Assembly (NCBI RefSeq): GCF_042687825.1
Contig: NZ_JBHUQE010000035.1
Location: 1-14,482 of the forward strand
Source of the DNA: Sedimentitalea sp042687825
GTDB taxonomy: Bacteria > Pseudomonadota > Alphaproteobacteria > Rhodobacterales > Rhodobacteraceae
DNA: 14,482 bases
Direction of reading: 5' to 3'
The number at the start of each line of letters is the position of its first letter. The stretch's first letter is position 1. Below are positions 6,795 through 13,658 of this stretch, piece after piece. The notes below the pieces were generated by a model. That model ran no database searches. It worked only from the letters and a program-made list of their open reading frames with translations, and had not been told where the DNA came from. A program made the position numbers and the translations under genes.

Positions 6795-6876
6795 AACTTG
6801 CCTATTCGGAAGGTGAATACCTCCTAATTGTACGTCAACTCGCCTTCGCTGTAAAACTTGGCTAATCGGGAGGCTG
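6795..6876. promoter_or_regulatory. Two imperfect direct repeats flanking the cargo promoter
   Basis: AACTTGCCTATTCGGAAGG (6795-6813) and AACTTGGCTAATCGGGAGG (6855-6873) match at 16 of 19 positions and start exactly 60 bp apart. One copy lies just downstream of the predicted transcript start; the other begins on the last base of the -35 hexamer and extends upstream. This is a typical arrangement for repressor operators on one DNA face. No dedicated regulator gene is seen in the element. Confidence 0.5.
6827..6855 (-). promoter_or_regulatory. Predicted sigma70-type promoter of the cargo operon
   Basis: On the minus strand TTTACA (6855-6850) and TACAAT (6832-6827) are separated by exactly 17 bp, each differing from consensus at one position. 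The transcript would start near 6820 and carry a leader of about 30 nt to the ATG at 6789. An AGGAGG at 6825-6820 lies at the transcript start itself and has no usable start codon after it, so it is probably not a ribosome site. Confidence 0.6.
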
Positions 6877-6986
6877 AGCGCGGCTCTATTGAAGCGCAGC
6901 AAGGGAAGCAGCCGTTCATGTGATGCGCAGCGAAAGCTCACTTTTCCGCACTGCGTGAGTTCGTGACCGGCCAGGCGAACCGCCGG

Positions 6987-9167
6987 TTAGCCAACGTACA
7001 TGAAAGCTCTCATTGCCCCCGAAAACTCCTTGATCACATCGCGAATACGCTCCCGTTCTGCCTTTAACGCGGATCGCTGTGCGCCCGATAATCGCTTCTC
7101 TTTCAGAAGTAGCTTGGCGTCAGCCTCCGCCCTCTTCCAAGCCGGAAGATGCCGGGCTCGGATACAGGCGTTGGGACACTTTGTCGGCTGGCAGAGCGCA
7201 GTTTGCGGCTTGCTCTGGTCGGTGGCCACCTTGAGACAAAGGGCCATCGTGGGATCAAAGAAACAATCTGCCAAAACGCCGATGTGAAACGTGCGGGCAA
7301 GATCGCCCAGCATCGTCCGCAGCCGTCCCCGATCGGCGATACGCGCGGGAAGCGAGTCAAGTTCGTTGACTGTTTCCTCGAACGAGATCGTCAGACGGGC
7401 CGCCGCCGGGCCACCGAACGTGTCACCGACCCGGTGTGCGTCGAAATATTCCAGGATGTCATCCAGTTGGCCGTACCGATGCTCTTGATCGACCAGTCGC
7501 ATAAATCCGGACGGGCTCGATCCCGCATATCCTTCGAAGGCGGCGACCGAGGCGTGCTTGTACTGGATCATGCCTGCGATCGTGCCAAAGGGCCGGTTGG
7601 CGATGTGCCACGCGAGAGTGCGGCGAAACTGGCGGGTGGTGATCTTGAACACCTTGTCCTTGTGCGTCGTAGGGATCGACTCGGCCGGATCGTTACTCGC
7701 CAATTCGGCATTGATATGGTCTCGGAAAGCGTTGAGGGAGCGCACGATCTCCGTCGACAGATGGGTCTTGCCCGCAGCCTTCACGTCGAGAACCGGCCAG
7801 AGCGTGTCGATGCCGTGCGCGACGCAGGCGTCCTTCGAGAGCCGTTCGAGGACACTGATCACCTCGGCGACTGGCTCTATCGTGATCCAATCTGCCGGAA
7901 CCCCCGCCGCGCGCTTCCATTTGTACGCCGTCGAGCGCACCCGGTATCGCTTGATTAGCCCGTCCTCGCTGCGCTTGATGTCCAGACAGCCGGGGCGCAT
8001 CGCCTGGACTTCGCAATCGCGCATGCCGGTCAGGTAGGCGCAGAGGATGTATCCCGCTGCCTGCAACATACGCTCTTCGCGCTTCACCGCCAGATGATCG
8101 AAGCCCGAACGCCACGGCCGTTCGGTATCCGGGTCGCAAGAGACGGGCGTGTCGAAACCGCCCCGTTCGACCCCGTGTTCAGCCATGTGGCGTTCGACCA
8201 TCTGCCTCGCAGATTTCCGCATCCTGAGATGGCTTCCGGGGCTCATCCGCACATCAACACCCGCAACAAGATTCAGCAGATGCCAGTTGATCGGTGGGCT
8301 GTCCGCACTGTCGCGCGTCGCTCCGTTCGTCGGCTGCGCCCAGATCGGCACCCCGCGGCCTTCCTGCGCTCTTGCTGCGAGCCAGCGCTCAATCCGGGCG
8401 TAGCGCAAAGCAAGTGCGTCTTTCCGAGGGCGATCCCGATCCGTCTTTACAAGACGCTCAGCACGGTCCGCTATTGCAGACAACTCGGCACGCGCAGCGA
8501 AGATGTCGCCCGCGAATACCTGCACGTATTTGAACGCCCAGTTCAATAGAGGCATCAGGATCGGCTCTGGAATACGGGCCGTCCGGTTCTCCTGCGATCT
8601 CGAAGAATACCCCACGATGGACGCAGAACTCCGCCCTGGCCAGGGCTCGAATTGCAGACCGCCGCCGGGAAGGTGCATACGATAATGATGCAGATGCCAG
8701 ATCGGCTTGAGCAGCAGGGCGTTGACCGCCGGTTGCCGTGCCTTCGAGGTCATGACGGATTTTGCGTATCGATCCAGCAAAGCCTGATCGACTCCGGCAA
8801 GATCGACCGCGCCCACTTCATCATGAACAAACTCGAAGAATGGCCGTATGTGATTGAAAGCCTGCCGGATACTCGCGGGTGGCAGGGGAGGTGCCCAGCC
8901 TGGAATGCGGATGTTAAGGCGTGCATGGAGATATGCCCGCATAGCTGCAGCCATCGCCGGGTCTGGCAGCGTGTCGAACCTGACGGTGCAATGGCATCGC
9001 CGCGCATTCTCCCGGAACACCGCCGGGCTCAGATCCCAGTGCTCGTCATCGTATCGCGACAGCGCCCGCCGGTCGTATCCGGCACGTAGCGGCGCGTACG
9101 TCAGGACCGGCCAGTCGGATCGATTCTCGCCGCCGGGTTCAGGACATGGCGCCTGCACCTCAATCAT
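6987..9167 (-). CDS. Tyrosine recombinase C of the element (GinC-like)
   Basis: The 726-residue protein starts at the ATG at 9167, which overlaps the stop of recombinase B as ATGA. An upstream extension to 9434 exists in frame but would lie inside gene B. The N-terminal half (about 50-350) is a large DNA-binding region. The catalytic domain has Arg383 in YLTGMRDCEV, a basic STAYKWKR hairpin (about 412-419), Arg515 in TTRQFRRTL, His538 in QYKHASVAAF and the nucleophile Tyr547 in EGYAG. The usual HxxR histidine is replaced by Arg512. After this comes a cysteine-rich stretch (Cys635, 644, 659, 664, 668), possibly metal binding, and a charged helical tail (about 670-726). It presumably works with A and B to excise and integrate the element. 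Third gene of the operon; cargo follows after 197 bp. Confidence 0.85.
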   Translation of the reverse strand: MIEVQAPCPEPGGENRSDWPVLTYAPLRAGYDRRALSRYDDEHWDLSPAVFRENARRCHCTVRFDTLPDPAMAAAMRAYLHARLNIRIPGWAPPLPPASIRQAFNHIRPFFEFVHDEVGAVDLAGVDQALLDRYAKSVMTSKARQPAVNALLLKPIWHLHHYRMHLPGGGLQFEPWPGRSSASIVGYSSRSQENRTARIPEPILMPLLNWAFKYVQVFAGDIFAARAELSAIADRAERLVKTDRDRPRKDALALRYARIERWLAARAQEGRGVPIWAQPTNGATRDSADSPPINWHLLNLVAGVDVRMSPGSHLRMRKSARQMVERHMAEHGVERGGFDTPVSCDPDTERPWRSGFDHLAVKREERMLQAAGYILCAYLTGMRDCEVQAMRPGCLDIKRSEDGLIKRYRVRSTAYKWKRAAGVPADWITIEPVAEVISVLERLSKDACVAHGIDTLWPVLDVKAAGKTHLSTEIVRSLNAFRDHINAELASNDPAESIPTTHKDKVFKITTRQFRRTLAWHIANRPFGTIAGMIQYKHASVAAFEGYAGSSPSGFMRLVDQEHRYGQLDDILEYFDAHRVGDTFGGPAAARLTISFEETVNELDSLPARIADRGRLRTMLGDLARTFHIGVLADCFFDPTMALCLKVATDQSKPQTALCQPTKCPNACIRARHLPAWKRAEADAKLLLKEKRLSGAQRSALKAERERIRDVIKEFSGAMRAFMYVG

Positions 9168-10969
9168 TGCGTGGCCTCGGGCGGTAGATATGTCGGCGGC
9201 GGATCGGCTGCGAGTGAAGTCCGTGCCGCCGCGATCACCTCCTTCGGGAACGACGGCAGCAGCTGCCGCGTGATCCGCGCGTGGACATGGCCGAACTTTG
9301 CGGCCCAATCTTCCGCGCCAAGCGCAGCCCTCTGGGCAATGATGAAGTCCAGAAACCCCAGGATGGCGGGCAGCTTTCGTTCCGAGATGACTGCGTTGCG
9401 ACAATCGAGACAGCCCCAGAAAGGATGGCTGCATGGCGCACCGGGACTGGAGAACGGGCTGTCATAGAAACCCGAACAGCTCGCAAGCCAGACATCCTGA
9501 ATGTCTGCCGACGCGACGTGATCGTCCCCTTGCGGCGAGATGCAATGCCGCGTGCCCGTGTGAGGATCGTCAACGGCTGGAACCGGGTCGGCCGTCCCCG
9601 CCGTAGCCGGACGTATAGCGTCCTCCAAGGCATCGACGACGGTTGCCTCGTGAAGCGGACGCAAAGACGGAATATCAGCATAGTGTCGGGCGGCGATATC
9701 GACCGAATGTCCGACCGCGAAGCGCGCCATGTGGCCGCCGGTCTTGAAATACCAGAGCGCCTTGTGCGTCTTGCGCAGCCGCGAGAGCAGCAGTGCAAGC
9801 GGACGCCCATCGTCATCGACGATGCCGTGGCGCGCTATCCAGTGGCTCAGCGTCAATTTGGGATGCCGAACGACCGAACGGAAACCGCAGGCATGGTAGA
9901 ACACGAAGAGCGCATCGGACTGCTCGAACTGTCGCGCGGTTTGGGTCATCTCCACGATGGCGCGGATCAGACCACCGGGTGTCGTCGGTCCACCGTCCCG
10001 CACGCGCATCGTCTTCTGCACCAGCCCGTGTGCGCGACGCTTGGTGTAGCTAAGGGTGACAGTGCCAGCCAACGCATTGCTGAGGCAGTCGGTCTTGAGA
10101 GCCTTGACGCACTCGATCTCAAGGCCGGTATCGAGACTGAGCAATGTCAGCAATGGCGGAAGGTCGTGAACCGTCAGATAGAACCGCGCATAGATACCGT
10201 CGAGAAGCGATGACGTTGGCAGACCGCGTGAATAGAGCGCGCGGTAGAGGGCAGAGGTCGCCCTGTCATTGCGCGGAAGAAAACCGCGTCTGACAACGGC
10301 TTCATGCAAGGCAACGGCCCTCTGCCGGATGACCGGATCGGCATGCGCAACCAGCGTTTCCGGCGGGCGCCCATCTATCCGCCGCATCATCGTGGCGACG
10401 TCCGCACGGGCCGCATCGCGCAATTGCCGTGCGACATAGGGACTGTAGGCATCGCGGGGACGGGGCCGCTCGAAGGGCCGTGCGCTCGTATATCGCAGTC
10501 GGTCGCGTAGGTTTTGCAACACCCGGTCGGGTTGGTTTGCGTCAATCTCGCGGAAAACGACCACGATCTTCGACAGGATCGTGAACGCATGGACCCGGCT
10601 CTTGCCTTCGGCATCCAGCCAATCCTCGAACCCGTCGATATGCGTGGCTTCGATTTGGTGACTCGTTCTCAGACTGCACGCTTCCGACGCCAGGAAGGCG
10701 AAGAAAATGCGGACCGCGTTGGCGTAGGCCATGATGGTCGAACGCGCACCAAGCGGACCGCCGATCTCGCCCAATCTGCGAATGGCCTGGGCGGTGTCGA
10801 TCGCCAACGGTCGAGGCCGCAGGTCGGTGAAATCGAGTTGGGCGGTCCCGCCCGATCGGGCCACGATACTGAACCGCAGCCCGGTCACCGAGCTGGGGTC
10901 GTGCGCGTCGACGGTACCGTCGACGGCTGAGAAGGCGGCAACGCGGCCCTTGCGCGGTCTGGCGGTCAT
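9164..10969 (-). CDS. Tyrosine recombinase B of the element (GinB/TnpB-like), degenerate catalytic site
   Basis: This 601-residue protein has an N-terminal SAM-like DNA-binding region (about 55-180) and a recombinase fold. The first catalytic arginine is replaced: LSLDTGLEIECVKAL carries Glu284 where TGLR is normal. Box II keeps Arg399 in LSRLRKTHK but has Ser396 in place of the HxxR histidine. His421 (AVGHSVDIAARHY) and the presumed nucleophile Tyr430 remain, at the standard spacing of nine. A zinc-knuckle-like motif, CSHPFWGCLDC (Cys513, 520, 523), follows. The protein may act as an accessory or architectural subunit rather than an independent strand cutter; this is inference. It overlaps recombinase A by ATGA upstream and recombinase C by ATGA downstream, so the three are translated as a coupled set. 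Confidence 0.85.
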   Translation of the reverse strand: MTARPRKGRVAAFSAVDGTVDAHDPSSVTGLRFSIVARSGGTAQLDFTDLRPRPLAIDTAQAIRRLGEIGGPLGARSTIMAYANAVRIFFAFLASEACSLRTSHQIEATHIDGFEDWLDAEGKSRVHAFTILSKIVVVFREIDANQPDRVLQNLRDRLRYTSARPFERPRPRDAYSPYVARQLRDAARADVATMMRRIDGRPPETLVAHADPVIRQRAVALHEAVVRRGFLPRNDRATSALYRALYSRGLPTSSLLDGIYARFYLTVHDLPPLLTLLSLDTGLEIECVKALKTDCLSNALAGTVTLSYTKRRAHGLVQKTMRVRDGGPTTPGGLIRAIVEMTQTARQFEQSDALFVFYHACGFRSVVRHPKLTLSHWIARHGIVDDDGRPLALLLSRLRKTHKALWYFKTGGHMARFAVGHSVDIAARHYADIPSLRPLHEATVVDALEDAIRPATAGTADPVPAVDDPHTGTRHCISPQGDDHVASADIQDVWLASCSGFYDSPFSSPGAPCSHPFWGCLDCRNAVISERKLPAILGFLDFIIAQRAALGAEDWAAKFGHVHARITRQLLPSFPKEVIAAARTSLAADPPPTYLPPEATQ

Positions 10970-12351
10970 AGAACGTCACCATCGCTCACAAGTGCAAGAA
11001 GCCTTTCCACGGCGGTATCCACCGTATCCGCCTGCGCCGCGATCTGGTCGAGATAGACATAGGTCGTCGTGATGCTCGCATGACCGAGCAGCCGCTGCAC
11101 TTGTTGCAGCGGATCGCTCAAAAGCTGGCGGTAGGCCTCCATGCCGCTGACGTCATGTACGGTATGACCGATCTGTTGTTCGATCAGCATGGCCAGCATA
11201 TGGACGGCGAACGTATGCCGGAGCTGATGGGGCGACAGGCGGATATCGAGGCCCATATCGCTACAGCGCCGGCTTGCGCGCAGAAAGATTGCCTCCCAGG
11301 AATTGAACCGGACCGGCAGCCCGATCTCTGACAGCCACAGCGCGGCCGGCGCGTAAGGCACGCCCGCCTTGCAAAGAACAAGCCGCTGACGTTCTTCCGG
11401 ATCGAACCGGTCGATACGGGCGCTGGAACCGTCTGGCAACGTGAGCATCGTCGGATTGCCTTCGGATCGCTCGACGAAAATCGGTCGTGTGGTCCTGGTC
11501 CAAACCGATCGCGCCTTGAACTTGGCAATGGCACTGGCGCGCTCGATCTCGATGTAATCCTGAAGCCGCGCGATGATGCGGCGCGGGATCAGGATCGTCC
11601 GGCCACGATTGCCTTTGGAAACCGGTGGCGGCAAAGCGAATCTGATTTGTCGTGGAGACCCTTCGCCAATGTCCTCGGCATCGACTTCGCAGGCCAAAAG
11701 GGATCCCGCCTCTTCGAGCCGTAGCCCAGTCGAGACAAGCAGATCGGCAAATAGCGCATTCCGCGTACCATTGCGGTCCCGCGCACCGGGCCGCTCGTGT
11801 CCCCTTCGCATCAGGCCCCGGAGACCAAGCCTGTTGAACAGCCGATAGGTCTCCAGTGAAGCAAAATGAGGATGGGAAGACGCGGCGGATGGCTCATAGG
11901 CCATGTTGCGTTCTGTTTGGGCCGAGCGGCGTCCAGCAATCCCACGCTTCCAGACTTGCCGGTGCCGAAATGGACTGGCAGCAATCAATTCCCGATCCAC
12001 GCCCCACCGATAGAGCTTGTCAAGCGATGCGACGGAACGGTTCCAGGTCGACGCGGAAATGCGATGAGAAGCACCCCTGCGTCGTCTTGTGCCGTGAAAG
12101 GCGACGACATCATCATGTGACACGGACCAAACCGAAGTCGTGCGAGCCTGTTCCAGAAACCGAAGCCAGACAACAATGTCGTAACCGACGGCACGCAGCG
12201 AGTGCCGAGACCGCGTGCCGTTCAACGGAAGTTCCAGGAAAAACCGGTCGAGGTGGGGATCATAAATTGCTCCATCGGCAAGGATTGTCGGAATGTCCCG
12301 ATCAAGACCATCTACGTTGCGGGTCTCCTGAAGCCTAATCTCACGTTCCAC
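10966..12351 (-). CDS. Tyrosine recombinase A of the element (GinA/TnpA-like)
   Basis: The 461-residue protein is a canonical tyrosine recombinase. It has an N-terminal core-binding region (about 25-140, with SLRAVGYDIVVWLRFLEQA), Arg211 in STGLRLEEAG, His375, Arg378 and His379 in LSPHQLRHTFAVHML, and His424 with the nucleophile Tyr433 in LGHASITTTYVYL. All expected catalytic positions are therefore present. The start is a GTG at 12351: an in-frame TAG lies a short way upstream and no ATG comes between. GGGCGG about 6 nt before is a poor ribosome site. It is the first gene of the recombinase operon, 156 bp inside the right terminal repeat, and ends in an ATGA overlap with recombinase B. No convincing promoter was found upstream. 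Confidence 0.9.
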   Translation of the reverse strand: MEREIRLQETRNVDGLDRDIPTILADGAIYDPHLDRFFLELPLNGTRSRHSLRAVGYDIVVWLRFLEQARTTSVWSVSHDDVVAFHGTRRRRGASHRISASTWNRSVASLDKLYRWGVDRELIAASPFRHRQVWKRGIAGRRSAQTERNMAYEPSAASSHPHFASLETYRLFNRLGLRGLMRRGHERPGARDRNGTRNALFADLLVSTGLRLEEAGSLLACEVDAEDIGEGSPRQIRFALPPPVSKGNRGRTILIPRRIIARLQDYIEIERASAIAKFKARSVWTRTTRPIFVERSEGNPTMLTLPDGSSARIDRFDPEERQRLVLCKAGVPYAPAALWLSEIGLPVRFNSWEAIFLRASRRCSDMGLDIRLSPHQLRHTFAVHMLAMLIEQQIGHTVHDVSGMEAYRQLLSDPLQQVQRLLGHASITTTYVYLDQIAAQADTVDTAVERLLALVSDGDVL

Positions 12352-12396
12352 ACCACCGCCCGCCCAAGTAGCCCATGCCTATGCACTTCATCCGAC

Positions 12397-12460
12397 GGGG
12401 GTGTTCAGGCCAGCCACCGCCAGCTTCATGGGGAGCGCGGCGTCTGGCCTGAACACCCCC
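12397..12460. repeat. 17-bp perfect inverted repeat at the right end of the element
   Basis: GGGGGTGTTCAGGCCAG (12397-12413) and CTGGCCTGAACACCCCC (12444-12460) are perfect inverted copies around a 30-base spacer. They lie between the terminal repeat and the GTG start of recombinase A. They may be recombinase-binding arms, an operator for the recombinase operon, or a leader hairpin. No T-run follows on either strand. The remaining bases 12352-12396 and 12461-12506 show nothing else. Confidence 0.6.
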
Positions 12461-12506
12461 TGCGTTGCGCAAATGGCCTTGGGTCCAGAAGCAAACAGAT
12501 GGTGCA

Positions 12507-12520
12507 GACTGTCAAGATAA
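12507..12520 (-). repeat. Right terminal inverted repeat of the element
   Basis: On the minus strand this reads TTATCTTGACAGTC and matches the left terminus at 13 of 14 positions. One base (12521) separates it from recognisable ardC sequence. The repeat contains a consensus TTGACA pointing into the recombinase operon, but no -10 hexamer lies at 16-18 bp. Confidence 0.8.
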
Positions 12521-13216
12521 TGCGACCAGTTCCTCGCGGGCATAGCCTTCATCACCCCATTTCTTGCGTCCGAATTCTCGGTCAAGGCGGCTCTTGTGCT
12601 TCGTCCAGTGAGTCAGTTCATGGGCGAGTGTGGCATAGTAGCGCTCGGGATTACGAAACGCTTCGAAATGTGGCATCTGCACATGATCGCTCCTGCCGCT
12701 GTAGTATGCGCGGTTTCCGCCGTGGCGAATATCTGCGTCCGTGTTTTCGAAAAAATCTTCGGCGTGATCGATACGGGTTGCGGGATCAATGATCGGCTCG
12801 GGCTTCGCGTAGTAATGCTCGGCCAAGCCTTCGATCTGCTCGACGTTGAACACGCTGTATCCTTTCATGAAGGGGATTTTCCGCTCTTCCTCTGATCCGT
12901 CGTCCTGCTCTTCGCATCTAGTGATTGTGTTGGCGTATACCACCAGATTGCCGCGCTCGCCCTTCTTCACATGCGCGCCAAGTTCCTTGGCTTGCTTGAA
13001 GGTCATCCAGAAAGGCGAGAGATAACCCGCCTCAACAGCGGCTCCCCAAAGCATTAGGATATTGATGCCATTGTAGGGCACGCCGTTGTGCCGCAACGGC
13101 TTGGTGATTTTGCCTTCAAGGTTTCCGCTGCTCCATGGCTTGAGCCATGTCAGTTCGCCTTGCTCCAGATCGGCAATGATCTTGTTGGTCACTTTTTGAT
13201 AAACATCTTGTTTCAT
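12512..13216 (-). pseudogene. ardC: 5' part of ardC antirestriction gene, interrupted by the element
   Basis: Genuine ardC sequence runs from the ATG at 13216 to about 12524 (231 codons). The frame then crosses the element end, adds ALS and stops at 12512. The N-terminal block MKQDVYQKVTNKIIADLEQG with TWLKPW is typical of ArdC (DUF1738), whose N-terminus binds single-stranded DNA. The zincin metal site HELTHWTKH (about 206-214) is intact, and the normal GYAREELVA block directly precedes the break. The missing 70 residues are at 1851-2063. ArdC protects plasmid DNA from restriction on entry into a new host, so this locus once belonged to a transferable element. The start at 13216 was chosen because of the AGGGGAAGG purine tract just upstream; an in-frame ATG at 13255 lacks such a site and family support. 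A truncated product with the HExxH but no C-terminus could still be made. Confidence 0.88.
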
Positions 13217-13320
13217 TTGCCTTCCCCTTTCTCGGATAGTCGGTTGCGCATGCAACCGGACTAGGCCCGCGCCAATGAGCGGGGGGACGACCGTCCAGAC
13301 CGAAAGACATGGAAGTGGTG

Positions 13321-13524
13321 CGGGCGCAGGCGAAGCCGAGCCACGGTTCTGTGGCTTTCGCCCGAAGCCATAGCGAAGAGCTTGGTCTTGACGGGGGATG
13401 GGGCTGCCAAGCCCCCAAACAAAGAAGAAATGTCAGCCGTTCACGGCTGGCTATAGATGCGCAAGGGATGGAAGCCCATGGCCGAGACTACAGGCTCGGT
13501 TCACGACAGCCCGACCCGCAGGGT
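13321..13524. ncRNA. Chain of perfect hairpins between ardC and the DUF5131 remnant: candidate structured RNA
   Basis: No gene is seen in 13217-13658, but this stretch folds densely. CGGGCG (13321-13326) pairs with CGCCCG (13359-13364) enclosing AGCCAC/GTGGCT (13339-13344 with 13351-13356). GGGGCT/AGCCCC (13400-13405 with 13410-13415) has a GCCA loop. CAGCCG/CGGCTG (13434-13439 with 13444-13449) has a TTCA loop. CCGAG/CTCGG pairs 13482-13486 with 13495-13499, and ACCC/GGGT pairs 13514-13517 with 13521-13524. Five or more exact stems in about 200 bases are more than expected by chance, even at high GC. Strand and function are unknown; a leader of the divergent ardC or DUF5131 transcripts, an sRNA, or an origin-type site are all possible. 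Confidence 0.4.
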
Positions 13525-13552
13525 TGCGTGAGAGAAAAATCTTGAAATTCTG

Positions 13553-13574
13553 GTAGCTTCGGCAAGCTTGCTAC
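13553..13574. repeat. Short inverted repeat upstream of the DUF5131 remnant
   Basis: GTAGC (13553-13557) pairs with GCTAC (13570-13574), and the region between contains AAGCTT. It lies about 85 bp before the start at 13659. It may belong to the same structured leader as the hairpins at 13321-13524; no T-run follows. Confidence 0.25.
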
Positions 13575-13658
13575 GGAACCTGAGCGGTGAACAAACCAAA
13601 AACACCGGTTCCTTAAACCCGTCCCATGAGCTATCATGTTTCAAAAACTGAGGCGAGC

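Larger units (their letters stand above)
2067..12520. mobile_element. GInt/RIT/Tn554-like transposon with three tyrosine recombinases and a CHAT-protease cargo operon
   Basis: The element spans 10,454 bp (about 10,333 bp if the assembly duplication at 6382-6622 is removed). Its ends are 14-bp inverted repeats with one mismatch, and it splits ardC so precisely that excising it restores the reading frame. At its right end lie three tyrosine recombinases transcribed inward with ATGA overlaps. The rest is a cargo operon. GInt elements are described as a recombinase operon at one end (three integrases plus a small protein), then cargo, then a short end, and this layout fits. RIT elements also carry three recombinases but with shorter proteins, and Tn554 carries two plus a small protein. 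No small fourth protein (ginD or tnpC) is evident. Boundaries are strongly supported; the family name is inference. Confidence 0.8.

Noticed and set aside
6818..6825. AGGAGG upstream of cargo gene 1 as its ribosome site
   Set aside because: It is 30 nt from the ATG, the in-frame TAG between excludes a longer form, and it coincides with the predicted transcript start.
6926..6951. Imperfect inverted repeat after recombinase C as a terminator
   Set aside because: The CGCAGCGAAA/TTCCGCACTGCG pairing needs bulges and has no T-run on the minus strand, so it does not support a terminator call.
7149..7958. 269-codon plus-strand frame opposite recombinase C
   Set aside because: Low-complexity, arginine-rich product with no recognisable domain, lying entirely within the conserved recombinase gene on the other strand.
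9168..9434. N-terminal extension of recombinase C to an ATG at 9434
   Set aside because: It would lie wholly inside recombinase B. The ATG at 9167 forms the same ATGA overlap as at the A/B junction, and its N-terminus looks natural.
9281..10213. 310-codon plus-strand frame opposite recombinase B
   Set aside because: Antisense shadow; the opposite strand carries the box II, His421/Tyr430 and zinc-knuckle motifs.
12507..12520. TTGACA in the right terminal repeat as the recombinase promoter
   Set aside because: No -10-like hexamer occurs at 16-18 bp, so the match is probably incidental in this configuration.
13217..13255. ArdC start at 13255
   Set aside because: The added residues have no family support, while the ATG at 13216 follows a purine-rich ribosome site and begins the typical KQDVYQKVT block.
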